Shown here one piece after another: positions 1 through 8,801 of a DNA stretch of 64,000 bases; within the stretch, counting starts at the first letter, position 1; the number at the start of each line of letters is the position of its first letter. The DNA is from Candidatus Poribacteria bacterium. Its GTDB lineage: Bacteria > Poribacteria > WGA-4E > WGA-3G. The position numbers were made by a program, and so were the translations under genes. The notes under the pieces are model-generated. The model did not search any database and was not told the DNA's origin. It saw nothing but the letters and a program-made list of their open reading frames with translations. The stretch lies in the NCBI GenBank assembly GCA_022394755.1, contig JAGFCA010000055.1, positions 1 through 64,000 on the forward strand, read 5' to 3'.

Positions 1-837
1 GACATTTTTCAAACAATTCTATAAAACCTTTCAGCAACTGGTTTTAGAGCACTTTTTCTTCTCTGTATTAAAAATTGTGTTGTGAAAATAAAATAGTGTT
101 AGATTCCAGACCAAAAAAAATAAATACTTATGAAAATCTTAAAAGCAATCCTAATTACAATGAATCATTTATGTTAAAAAAACATTCCTATTTAACAAAT
201 GGAAATCTCAAAACCAGAAAGGACAAAATCACAGAATTAAACTTTTTTAAAATTATTATAAAGTTAATTTAAAGTGGCGTGAGCCCAGTCTGCAACAGGA
301 TTTATAGGGATAATCTACACTGATTTGAATCCTACACTTTGTAGGAAAAGTGTAACATTTTTTTGGTTTTCAACAAATAGATGATTGCATCATTTACACG
401 ATTCACCACCAAAGAACATTGGATAAAAAATCTATTTTGTGCCTTATTTTTCTCTGCATATTAGGATTAAATGTCTGTTTGTATTCTTATGGGTAATCAT
501 AAATATCAGTTCTTCAAGTACAATCTCAGAACAAAGATACAAAACCAAACAATGAGATGATGTTACAATCTGACTACCTAATATATGCAATATATGTACT
601 CAACACAAGATACTGGAATTCAGATAACTAATATCTACAGCCTATCTCATAAATACGGATCGTGCGATATTATTTAATTCCTCTTTCGTGGGGCGGGTTT
701 CCCAGTCCGTTGTATCAATATATAATGCATGGTAAGATACAAGAATCTTGAAAATATTATTTATGAGCTAAACTCTATATCTAATGTGATAAATTGAATA
801 GATTTATATTGAGATTATAGATCAAGCGAGGATTTAG
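1..837. other. Non-coding, AT-rich stretch
   Basis: No convincing gene. A 65-codon frame at 75-272 starts with TTG, is lysine/asparagine-rich and lacks a ribosome-binding site, so I do not call it. The tract holds one copy of a 34-base hairpin repeat (328-361) whose twin lies at 21681-21714. A short GC-richer patch around 688-710 (GGGGCGGG...CCCAGTCC) stands out from its surroundings and may be a worn repeat. Confidence 0.6.
328..361. repeat. 34-base hairpin repeat, copy 1
   Basis: Identical over 34 bases to 21681-21714. It contains two mutually exclusive stems: CCTAC/GTAGG around a 5-base loop, and TACACTTT/AAAGTGTA around a 6-base loop. In this copy the second stem is followed after two bases by a run of T (ACATTTTTTT), so on the plus strand it could also work as a rho-independent terminator. 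No coding sequence lies immediately upstream on either side. Function unknown. Confidence 0.85.
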
Positions 838-1995
838 ATGTATTATAAAACAATAAAAAATTATTTTTATATAGTAATTATATGCTTTTGTATTTTACAA
901 ATTTTGGGATGTGAAAAAATCACTCAAGTAATTGAACCAAATGAAATTGAAAATAGTAATATCCCAATAGGATTAGTGTTACCTCTGTCTGGTAGATTGT
1001 CTAATACATTTGGAGTGCCAATTAACCAGGCATTACAATTAGCAAATGATGAAATCAATGAAAGTACGAAGTACAATTTTGGTTTTAACTTTATTGTAGA
1101 AGATAATTATAGTACTGTGGTTGGTGCAACTAATGCATATAATAAATTTATTGAAGACGGTATATCTGTGATTATAGGACCTGCAACTTCAACCGCAACA
1201 AAAGAGACATTTCCTATAGCTGATAAAAATGGTGTAATAGCAATCAGTCCAACTTCAGCAGCACGAGGGTTAAGTTCATTAAGTGATTATGCTTTTAGGA
1301 TAGCGCTGACATCGGATGTTTTAGTTCCAAATGGAGTTGAAGAAATTCTTTCAAGATTTACCTTCTCGAGAGTTGCTACTTTATATGATAGAAACGACGA
1401 GTTTTCAAAGGATAGTGAACAAGCCTTACTTGAAATTCTTGATTTAAAAGAAATTGAAGTAGTTGTATCTGAAACATTCATTAGTGGTGATGTTGATTTT
1501 TCTCAACAGTTGGCAAATATTGAAATGGAAAAACCTGATGTTGTTTTTGTTTCATCTTTACCACCTGAAAAGGTCAGGATAATGAAGCAAAGTCGTGAAT
1601 TTGGTATTACAGCTCGTTTGGTAATACGAACTTTGACTGATGCGGATGTTGAAGCCGCGGGAGATGCAGCTGAAGGAACTATTACATTCACTGGATGGGG
1701 GACGGCAGTAGATAATCCATTGAATAAAGTATTTGTGAAGAATTTTATTAATAAATACGGAACAGTTCCAAAAAATTATGCTGCTCGTGCTTATGTCACA
1801 CTATATGTCTTAGCTGAAGCAATTTCTAATAGTACTGCAATTGATACTATGTCAATACGAGATGCACTCGGAAAAATATCTGAATTAGATACAATTGTAG
1901 GTAAATTCTCTTTTAATCAAGATGGTGATGCAGTATATGAACCACAAGTGTTGATAGTAAAAGATGGAAAATTAGAAATATTGGATACAGAATAG
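838..1995 (+). CDS. Branched-chain-amino-acid-type ABC transporter substrate-binding lipoprotein
   Basis: Likely an outer-leaflet-anchored ligand-binding protein of the Leu/Ile/Val-binding (type 1 periplasmic binding, Peripla_BP_6) family, 385 residues. The N terminus is a hydrophobic segment ending in a lipobox (LQILGC, Cys25). The mature part opens with the family's characteristic IGLVLPLSG strand, followed by 'LANDEIN' and a 'IIGPATSTAT' ligand-pocket stretch near residue 120. The ATG is preceded by a GAGG ribosome-binding site about 6 bases upstream. No permease or ATPase gene is next to it, so its transporter partner must be elsewhere, or it acts as a sensor-type binder. The ligand cannot be told from the sequence. 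Confidence 0.85.
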   Translation: MYYKTIKNYFYIVIICFCILQILGCEKITQVIEPNEIENSNIPIGLVLPLSGRLSNTFGVPINQALQLANDEINESTKYNFGFNFIVEDNYSTVVGATNAYNKFIEDGISVIIGPATSTATKETFPIADKNGVIAISPTSAARGLSSLSDYAFRIALTSDVLVPNGVEEILSRFTFSRVATLYDRNDEFSKDSEQALLEILDLKEIEVVVSETFISGDVDFSQQLANIEMEKPDVVFVSSLPPEKVRIMKQSREFGITARLVIRTLTDADVEAAGDAAEGTITFTGWGTAVDNPLNKVFVKNFINKYGTVPKNYAARAYVTLYVLAEAISNSTAIDTMSIRDALGKISELDTIVGKFSFNQDGDAVYEPQVLIVKDGKLEILDTE

Positions 1996-2007
1996 AATTT
2001 CTATTTT

Positions 2008-3138
2008 CTATACTGTATTAAATCTATTTGGTCTATAAGGGACAAACCATTCTACATTTATACCATCAACAATTTCTATTGTCGCCATTTCACTTATGAT
2101 AGGTGCTAATGTTACTCCACTATGCATTAGTGTTATATAAAGATTTGATACTGATTTTGTGAATCCGATTACTGGATATCCATCAATTGGCATTGGTCGA
2201 TACCCAACTGGAGTTGTAATTGCGGATGCCATTCCAACTGCTGGAAAATATGTCTTAAGGTTATCTAATAATGCATCCGCATGTTCTTGAGAATCGTCAG
2301 AATTAATTCCTTCTTGTGTTCCTTGTCCAATTCTAAGTGTTCCATCATCAAGTTGTCTCATATGAATGTGTTGATGTGTTTCTTTTTTCGATGGTGCATG
2401 GATAATTGCAGCATTCTGCATTATCTTTTTACATTTTGTAGTTTTAATGATTACACCTGGACTACATTGCTGTGGTAGATAGACATCGACTTTATCAGCT
2501 AAGGAAGTGGTATTCACTCCAGCAGCTAATACTACAATGTCACACGGAAATTCTGTTTCTGATGTGATTACCGAATATATTCTATCATTCTTTCTCTTAA
2601 AATCTATGACTGGTGTATTTGAATGTAGTGATATACCATTTTCAATTACCTTATTCAAAATTACAGACATGAACTTATCTGTTTCAATATGAAAATCTGC
2701 ATTTGAATATGAGGATGCTAATACATTACCTGGTGATAGATCTGGTTCCATACTCACCAATTCATCTTTTGTAATGATACGACAAGGATACCCCCATCCT
2801 TGAAGTTGTCGAACTCTATTTATTAGTGTTTTAGCACCATTCTCGGTATTTTCCCAACGTAATTCTCCTCCATGGTGTATACCTATATCCGAATCTAATT
2901 GATCTGATAATCGATACCACATATCTAAAGAACGTCTATTGAGTGTATGATAAGTCCGTGGTTCTTTTCCAAAAGCATTTACCCATGCAAACGAATGTTC
3001 TGTTGCTCCACTTCCAGGAATATCGCTATCCAGAACAGTAATTGAAATATTATTTCTTATAGATAAATGATAGGCTATGGAGATTCCTATAATTCCTGCA
3101 CCAACAATGACTATATTTCTGTTTCTACTTGATGTCAT
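2008..3138 (-). CDS. FAD-dependent oxidoreductase, D-amino acid oxidase (DAO) family
   Basis: A glycine/D-amino-acid-oxidase-like flavoenzyme. The dinucleotide-binding motif GAGIIG sits at residues 13-18, followed by the usual 'SIAYHLS' helix and an acidic residue ending strand 2 ('TVLDSD'). A late 'GYRPMPIDGYPVIG' stretch and a glycine-rich 'MHSGVTLAP' are typical of the family's C-terminal FAD-binding region. It probably oxidises an amine or amino acid to an imine with oxygen or quinone as acceptor. A GTG at 3144 is in frame, but an AGG sits 10 bases before the ATG at 3138, so I prefer ATG. It ends 13 bases from the convergent binding-protein gene. Confidence 0.85.
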   Translation of the reverse strand: MTSSRNRNIVIVGAGIIGISIAYHLSIRNNISITVLDSDIPGSGATEHSFAWVNAFGKEPRTYHTLNRRSLDMWYRLSDQLDSDIGIHHGGELRWENTENGAKTLINRVRQLQGWGYPCRIITKDELVSMEPDLSPGNVLASSYSNADFHIETDKFMSVILNKVIENGISLHSNTPVIDFKRKNDRIYSVITSETEFPCDIVVLAAGVNTTSLADKVDVYLPQQCSPGVIIKTTKCKKIMQNAAIIHAPSKKETHQHIHMRQLDDGTLRIGQGTQEGINSDDSQEHADALLDNLKTYFPAVGMASAITTPVGYRPMPIDGYPVIGFTKSVSNLYITLMHSGVTLAPIISEMATIEIVDGINVEWFVPYRPNRFNTV

Positions 3139-3213
3139 GCACACATACCTATCAGAATACAGTTTAAATTACTAATTTATTTTGTCTTTTTTAGACCGGA
3201 GTTATGTTGTAAA

Positions 3214-3837
3214 TTATCTATGTCCAACTACAATGAAACCCGTTAATCCGGTGAGTAGTAATTGAAAACCTGTTTGATAAAATAGGATTACAAATGGCTG
3301 ACATAGAGAAACTAATCCAAGAACAATTAGACCAATTGATAGTCTTTCACACAATGTTATTTTGGAGCTGATTATACAGAATAAGATCATTCCAGGCAGG
3401 AGAAGATGGAGGGTTGGTATACTTAAATCTAACAATGGATTTAGATAGAGGAAAAATGTCCCAAAGATGATAGATAGTAGAGCTATGAATATCGGTAATT
3501 TAGCGATATTGGTTGATATACCAAATGAGATTGAGAAACAAAATAATAAATGAAAAGAGGAGCTGCGAAAAACCGGTGATACAGGTAAGAATAAGAAAAT
3601 TAAACCTAATAATAGACCAATAGAGGAAAGAATGTTTGTTGCAAGTTTGTTTTTAAATACAACAGACATTAGTATTGTCGAAATACATAATACAACAAAT
3701 GAAATACCTTTTAATAGAATATCAAGTTGATTATACTCTATTGAATTATTTAGGAATTTGCTTATATCGAAATATAAGAGAAATAGACCGAGAAATAGAC
3801 CAATTATTGTTAATATTTGATTACGTTTTATGTGCAT
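3214..3837 (-). CDS. Multi-pass membrane protein of unknown function
   Basis: 207 residues made almost entirely of hydrophobic segments; I count about six to seven likely membrane helices with short loops, starting with 'ILTIIGLFLGLFLLYF' near residue 10. There is no recognisable transport, enzyme or binding motif. It lies alone between the flavin oxidoreductase gene and a small HTH/coiled-coil gene, with over 70 bases of spacing on each side, so context gives no hint. The start has only a weak upstream purine run. I do not recognise the family. Confidence 0.6.
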   Translation of the reverse strand: MHIKRNQILTIIGLFLGLFLLYFDISKFLNNSIEYNQLDILLKGISFVVLCISTILMSVVFKNKLATNILSSIGLLLGLIFLFLPVSPVFRSSSFHLLFCFSISFGISTNIAKLPIFIALLSIIFGTFFLYLNPLLDLSIPTLHLLLPGMILFCIISSKITLCERLSIGLIVLGLVSLCQPFVILFYQTGFQLLLTGLTGFIVVGHR

Positions 3838-3957
3838 TCTATCAATTAAGTGTTATGGGGTTTTAATTATACCAAATCTAATTATAGTTTAAAAAATATT
3901 AAGTTAAAAGAAAACATTAGTATGGAAAAAATAGTGTTGAAATATAATGTTATTAAT

Positions 3958-4386
3958 CTATTTCAACATTTGTCGGATATGATCTTTCCAATTTTTTGGG
4001 ATTTGATCTTGTAATTGGTTGATTTCAATTCGTAGGTCCGAATTCTCTTGTTGTAGAGTTTGAATTGCATTAACAGATTCGAGTTTTTCGGCTTCCAATT
4101 TTTCGATAGTTTCTTTCAAATATGCAATATGAACAATCTGACATATCAGATTCTCAATTATGTCATTTGTAGGAATATTAAAACTTAATTGTGTAATCAA
4201 TGGTGCTAAACCATCAATTCGTAATTGAAGAATTGGTTCTGTTTCAGATTCAGTATCAGTATTTCCGGATGTAACTCTCAAATATGGTTCAATTTCAGGC
4301 TCTTTACGTAATAAAGTGTGGGTAATTATATCTTCATCAACACCTATAATATCTGCAACATCCGAAGGATTTAAATAAAGATCCAT
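3958..4386 (-). CDS. Small protein with MerR-like helix-turn-helix and coiled coil
   Basis: 142 residues. Residues 3-35 ('LNPSDVADIIGVDEDIITH...') resemble the first half of a MerR-type winged helix-turn-helix, where 'SDVADIIGV' would be the positioning helix. A polar Thr/Glu-rich linker follows. The last ~50 residues ('LKETIEKLEAEKLESVNAIQ') form a clear heptad coiled coil, so it probably dimerises. The layout recalls RacA-like or MerR-like DNA-binding proteins with coiled-coil tails, but this is resemblance only. SD AGGAAAG precedes the ATG. It lies 66 bases downstream of pgsA on the same strand. Function not known. Confidence 0.6.
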   Translation of the reverse strand: MDLYLNPSDVADIIGVDEDIITHTLLRKEPEIEPYLRVTSGNTDTESETEPILQLRIDGLAPLITQLSFNIPTNDIIENLICQIVHIAYLKETIEKLEAEKLESVNAIQTLQQENSDLRIEINQLQDQIPKNWKDHIRQMLK

Positions 4387-4452
4387 TCAACTTTCCTGCT
4401 TAATAATATTGTTAATTGGTAAGAAACATACACTATTTGTATAGGTAGAATC

Positions 4453-5094
4453 TTATGTGACTTTTACTTGATTCAGTGCCCTAATCATATTTCTAAAATA
4501 ACTGATAAATGAAATCACTACAAATACTAATGAAATATACAGAAGATATATTTTTATATTATTAATAAATACATTTTCTAAAGAGGAAATTAAGTAAATT
4601 ATGACAGTGATAGATAAGGAGAAACTCGTACATTTACCCCATAGGTTTGATCGTGTAATCATTTTCGCTTTTATAGCAAGTATCACATTTCCAATAACTA
4701 TAGCAGAATCACGTAATATAATAGCAAAAAATGCCCAAATAGGAAATTCTAAGTTTGGACTAGATAAGATAAGGGCAAAAATACCTGCACCAATCGCACA
4801 CTTATCTGCGATTGGATCTAAAATGTAACCTAATTCAGAATGTTGGTTAAGTAACCTTGCAAAAAAACCATCTAATATGTCAGATAGTACAGCAATACAC
4901 CCAATACCTACTGCAAGTGTATATTTCTTCTGATATATTAGGATGAATAGTAAAGGTACAATAACCAGTCTAAAGGTTGACAGAAGATTACTAATATAAA
5001 GAAACTGACCTGGCGTAATATTTATCTCTTTTGTATCAGTAAATTTGTGGATAGGAGTTTTAAATATCATCGAAACTGTAGAATATTCTGCCAA
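4453..5094 (-). CDS. pgsA: CDP-diacylglycerol-glycerol-3-phosphate 3-phosphatidyltransferase (PgsA-type)
   Basis: Membrane enzyme that makes phosphatidylglycerol phosphate from CDP-diacylglycerol and glycerol 3-phosphate. The CDP-alcohol phosphotransferase signature D-G-x2-A-R-x8-G-x3-D-x3-D is complete: Asp75, Gly76, Ala79, Arg80, Gly89, Asp93, Asp97. Four to six membrane helices surround it. The residues before 'ISNLLSTFRLVIVP' are longer than in typical PgsA; the frame opens with TTG at 5094 and an in-frame ATG lies at 5070, neither with a clear ribosome-binding site, so the exact start is open. A phosphatidyl-inositol or -choline version cannot be fully excluded from the motif alone, but the N-terminal 'NLLSTFRL' pattern fits PgsA. 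Confidence 0.85.
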   Translation of the reverse strand: MAEYSTVSMIFKTPIHKFTDTKEINITPGQFLYISNLLSTFRLVIVPLLFILIYQKKYTLAVGIGCIAVLSDILDGFFARLLNQHSELGYILDPIADKCAIGAGIFALILSSPNLEFPIWAFFAIILRDSAIVIGNVILAIKAKMITRSNLWGKCTSFSLSITVIIYLISSLENVFINNIKIYLLYISLVFVVISFISYFRNMIRALNQVKVT

Positions 5095-5181
5095 AGTTTA
5101 ATGTAAACTAAATTAGCATATATCATTTAGTACAAAGACCAAATTGACATGAAGAAAGCACCTGAAGGTATGTATTAGAAT

Positions 5182-5835
5182 TTAATTATTTCGTGCAGTC
5201 AACTGAAAAGCAATTTGTTGATTGAGATGTTTTAAAATCTTAAATTCTTTTCTAAGAAGTTGGTCGAAGGATTCTAATTCAAGTAATTCTTGCTTTTCGT
5301 TAAGGGGTAATCGTAAACGTGAACCAATTTGGTAGGCTAATTGTTGAGGATGTTCTGGATTCTCATCAGGTGGTTGCCAACTAAACCTAAGAAAACTTGA
5401 AAGAGTCTCATATTCTTTATATACTTCTAAAGTTTCAGCAGCTACATCTGACAGATTAGGATCAGCATCAGACTCAAATGTATCCAATATCCGTACACGT
5501 GCATTTAAATAAGGCATATCTTCATTGATTTCCAGAATTTCAAACCGAGAATGTCCTGATGTTACAATATTCATACGTCCGTCCGGAAATCTATTCACAT
5601 CTACCAAATCTACCTCTGTACCAACTCTACATGGTATTGCAGAATCTCCAGTCTCTCGACCATCTTTTATCATTACTACTCCAAAGGATGATTCATCTCT
5701 GATACAGTGTTTTATCATTTCACGATATCGTTGTTCGAAAATGTGTAACGGTAGGTAACCACCTGGGAACAAGACCACATTTAATGGAAAAATTGGGAGT
5801 TCTTTTTCATTGATTTGATTTTTATCTAAATTCAT
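5182..5835 (-). CDS. Lon N-terminal (LON substrate-binding) domain protein
   Basis: Stand-alone LON-N domain without the AAA+ or protease parts of Lon. The diagnostic opening 'LPIFPLNVVLFPGGYLPLHI' is followed by 'FEQRYREMI', and later by 'LPLNEKQELLE', matching the family's C-terminal helical bundle. Such proteins are common, of about 200-220 residues, and have no settled function; they are thought to bind proteins. The frame extends to a TTG at 5886, but the ATG at 5835 has a good ribosome-binding site (TGAGGAT) upstream, giving 217 residues. It is monocistronic as far as can be seen. Confidence 0.85.
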   Translation of the reverse strand: MNLDKNQINEKELPIFPLNVVLFPGGYLPLHIFEQRYREMIKHCIRDESSFGVVMIKDGRETGDSAIPCRVGTEVDLVDVNRFPDGRMNIVTSGHSRFEILEINEDMPYLNARVRILDTFESDADPNLSDVAAETLEVYKEYETLSSFLRFSWQPPDENPEHPQQLAYQIGSRLRLPLNEKQELLELESFDQLLRKEFKILKHLNQQIAFQLTARNN

Positions 5836-5985
5836 CAGAATATCCTCAACACTAAAATTCAACCAATTACATTTCAAAGTAAACAAGAATTAGGATGTGA
5901 AATATAGGTGTGTAATATCATTTTACACATCAAGAATTATTTGTCAATTAATATTCAGAAACATGCCGTATTCCGACATTATTGA

Positions 5986-7065
5986 TTAATCGATTTGCCA
6001 TTCATTTAAACCAGTTGAAATTGGTGCTGGACGTTCAGTAGTACTTTCTATTAGAACGTGCTCACCGGATTCTGATGATTTGTCAAATGCCAGCATTACT
6101 TCAAGTACATGATATGCTAAATCACCATTTGCCCTGTGAATACGATCCGATTCAATTGCTGAAACCATATCTACCACCCCAATCATACGTGCGTTATTTG
6201 GATAACAGATTGGAACATCCTCCCAATCCCCTCCTGCTGGACATATTGCTACAGGACCTCCAAATGTATTTGGGTCCGGTACACGTAATGTCCCTGTTTC
6301 ACCATAGATTTCAATACAAGGAAGACTATGCCTCCACATATCAAAACTCATTATCATGGTAATTATTACTCCATTTTCAAATTCAAGTATACCTGTCAAA
6401 TGCGTTGTAGTATTGACAGGAATTCTTAATCCATTAACAGCTTGACTTGTAGCAATCCGTTCTTCAAATGCTTTTGTTGTAATTGCAGCAACTCGTTTAA
6501 CAGGACCGAGTAAGTTTACCAAAGCAGTTATATAATACGGTCCCATATCAAGCATAGGACCACCACCAATATCGTAATAGAAGGCGGGGTTAGGGTGCCA
6601 ACTTTCTGGTCCATGCCCACACATGAATGCTGTACCAGAAAGTGGTTTTCCAATTTTTGTTGAATCAATAGTTAGTCTTGATGTTTGAATACCTCCACCA
6701 AGAAATGTGTCTGGAGCTGATCCAACACGTAATCCTTTTTCGGCAGCAGTATCAATGAGTTGTTTACCACTGTCAATATCCACACCTAAAGGTTTTTCAC
6801 TATAAACATGTTTTCCGGCATTCAACACCTGTAAACCAACATCAACATGTACTCTTGGGATTGTTAGATTAACTACAAGCTCGATCTCCGAATCTAAAAG
6901 TAATTCTTCTACAGTGTAAGATTTACAGTTGTATTTTTCAGCTTTTGATCTTGAAGCTTCCTGATTGATATCTGCACAGCCTTTGATTTCTAATATTTCT
7001 GTCCTTTTTGCACCTTCAAAATATGCACCGCTTATAGTACCGCATCCAATTATACCAATTTTCAT
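5986..7065 (-). CDS. Gfo/Idh/MocA family NAD(P)-dependent oxidoreductase
   Basis: 359-residue sugar or cyclitol dehydrogenase family member. An N-terminal Rossmann fold begins with 'KIGIIGCGTISGAYF' (GxGxxx motif at residues 7-12) and the family's conserved catalytic-region lysine motif appears as 'YSEKPLGVD' near residue 93. The C-terminal alpha/beta domain has 'DMGPYYITALVNLLGP', the usual stretch containing the substrate-side Asp and Tyr/His. Substrate is not predictable; family members act on inositols, glucose derivatives and amino sugars. SD GAAGGAAA precedes the ATG by 6 bases. Confidence 0.9.
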   Translation of the reverse strand: MKIGIIGCGTISGAYFEGAKRTEILEIKGCADINQEASRSKAEKYNCKSYTVEELLLDSEIELVVNLTIPRVHVDVGLQVLNAGKHVYSEKPLGVDIDSGKQLIDTAAEKGLRVGSAPDTFLGGGIQTSRLTIDSTKIGKPLSGTAFMCGHGPESWHPNPAFYYDIGGGPMLDMGPYYITALVNLLGPVKRVAAITTKAFEERIATSQAVNGLRIPVNTTTHLTGILEFENGVIITMIMSFDMWRHSLPCIEIYGETGTLRVPDPNTFGGPVAICPAGGDWEDVPICYPNNARMIGVVDMVSAIESDRIHRANGDLAYHVLEVMLAFDKSSESGEHVLIESTTERPAPISTGLNEWQID

Positions 7066-7360
7066 TATAATTTCCTTCAGAGTGTAATTTGTTTAGACCA
7101 ATATATTCTTTGACTTAACCATGGCAGATATTTCTATAAAATATGATTATTGTGTATCTGATAAAATGGCTACTAATACATTATATTATACCAATCCTTG
7201 AACCGATTATCAATTACTATGAATTATGTCCTTGTCCCAATATTATATCCAAAACGATTTAACGTCCATAATTAGTCAGATAATTAAAATCCGAATTGTT
7301 TTTTCGGTATTGTTCCTAAAAAATTAACAACTTTTATTATGTGTTTCCAAAGGAGAGGAG

Positions 7361-7750
7361 ATGCGTCCTATACTAAGTAAAAAAGCAACAAGTCATATCA
7401 TTCAAAGTATAACATCTACATTAATTTTTTTGATTGGAATTGTAACCAATGTACACGGTAAAACAGTTACAATAGAAGATGGTTTAATTAGTTACTGGAG
7501 TTTTGATAATGAAATCTATGTTGATACAAAACTTGAAAATTCGACAGATAATCAATCAGGAAATATCTACTAACCCGACCACATCTTCTTTCTAATGTGT
7601 CATACAAAGATGACAACGAAGATTTTTCACATAAAGCATAATTGATGGGTGCGTATTTATGAACGACCACTCAGTGAAAAAGAGATTGTTAATAATCTTG
7701 AAGCAGAAGGTTTAGCAGTAGAATCGAATGGAAAACTAAGTCTTACGTAG
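7361..7750 (+). pseudogene. Decayed LamG (concanavalin-like) secreted protein gene
   Basis: A strong ribosome-binding site (AAAGGAGAGGAG) leads into a signal peptide and the LamG opening 'DGLISYWSFDNE'; the frame then stops at 7571-7573. Downstream, in the same frame, 7646-7750 encodes a typical LamG ending ('WVRIYERPLSEKEIVNNLEA', then 'EGLAVESNGKLSLT' and stop). Between them only about 70 bases remain, with a second in-frame stop at 7643-7645, where an intact LamG domain would need well over 100 residues. The gene has therefore lost its middle and cannot make a folded domain. The good SD and intact signal peptide suggest fairly recent decay. Confidence 0.75.
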
Positions 7751-7799
7751 CTTCAAATTAAGTATGATACAATCTAATTACCATAATGGAGTAAGCAGT

Positions 7800-8735
7800 A
7801 TGAATATATCTCGGAAATATTATAGTGTGTTTAAGAAGTTCAAAATTATCTTGTTAGCTATTTCACTATTTATTATACCAATATTATCGGTCGATTCACA
7901 GGTAACTGGAGTTGAGTATGCTGTTCTTATCGGGGTTGACGGGATGAGTCCAGACGGGGTGGATAAAGCAAACACACCTATTATGGATGATCTCATTAAA
8001 CAGTGTGCTTATTCTATGAGTGCTCGGGCTGTAATGCCTTCTTCAAGCAGTCCTAATTGGTCATCAATGATTATGGGGGCTGGTCCTGAACAACATGGTA
8101 TTACTTCTAACGCTTGGAGACCTGATAAATTCCAGCTACCACCAACTGATATTGGGATTGGGGGTATATTTCCAACTATTTTCAGTTTACTTCGGGAACA
8201 ACAACCATCTGCAGTAACTGCTTGTTTTCATGATTGGGGTGGAATTACACATCTCATTGAACATAATGCAGTTAGTATAATTGAGGATACTGATGGTCCA
8301 GTTCACACCACTGAACGTGCTGTATCCTATTTTAAAGAGAAAAAACCAATATTTACATTCATTCACCTTGACCATGTTGATCATGCAGGACATGCACACG
8401 GTTATATGTCTCCTGAATATTACAAATCAGTGGAAGAAGCAGATAGATTAATTGGAGAGATAATTAATGGACTAAAGACTGCTGGGATGCACGATAAAAC
8501 CATCATTATTATTACATCCGACCATGGTGGTGTTGGAAAAGGGCATGGAGGTGCTTCTCAGGCTGAGATATTCATTCCATGGATAATCACTGGACCCGGA
8601 GTAGTTCAAGGAAAAGAACTAAAATCCTTCATTAATATCTATGATACCGCGTCAACTATAGCTTACGTTTTAGGTATAAAAACACCAAAATCATGGATTG
8701 CAAAGCCTGTATTGGAATCGTTTGAATCTAAGTAA
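7800..8735 (+). CDS. Secreted type I phosphodiesterase / alkaline-phosphatase-superfamily hydrolase
   Basis: About 311 residues: a signal peptide (basic 'KKFK', then a hydrophobic stretch up to about residue 30), then the alkaline phosphatase fold. 'VLIGVDGMSPDG' provides the first metal Asp; 'MPSSSSPNWSSMIMGAGPEQHG' holds the nucleophile region (Ser/Thr-rich, followed by the MxTGxxPxxHG-like motif of nucleotide pyrophosphatases); 'HLDHVDHAGHAHG' and 'ITSDHGGVGKGHGG' supply the remaining Asp/His metal ligands. It probably hydrolyses phosphodiester or phosphomonoester substrates in the periplasm. A start at 7764 is in frame, but the ATG at 7800 has GGAG 9 bases upstream. It follows the LamG remnant closely. 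Confidence 0.85.
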   Translation: MNISRKYYSVFKKFKIILLAISLFIIPILSVDSQVTGVEYAVLIGVDGMSPDGVDKANTPIMDDLIKQCAYSMSARAVMPSSSSPNWSSMIMGAGPEQHGITSNAWRPDKFQLPPTDIGIGGIFPTIFSLLREQQPSAVTACFHDWGGITHLIEHNAVSIIEDTDGPVHTTERAVSYFKEKKPIFTFIHLDHVDHAGHAHGYMSPEYYKSVEEADRLIGEIINGLKTAGMHDKTIIIITSDHGGVGKGHGGASQAEIFIPWIITGPGVVQGKELKSFINIYDTASTIAYVLGIKTPKSWIAKPVLESFESK

Positions 8736-8801
8736 GGATTTTATTCAATAATGAAGACAAGGAATACATCTACCATCAAAAGTGATTAATTCCTTTCTTC
8801 C

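Noticed and set aside
75-272. 65-codon open frame near the left edge
   Set aside because: TTG start, no ribosome-binding site, Lys/Asn-rich composition as expected from AT-rich non-coding DNA, and no family resemblance.
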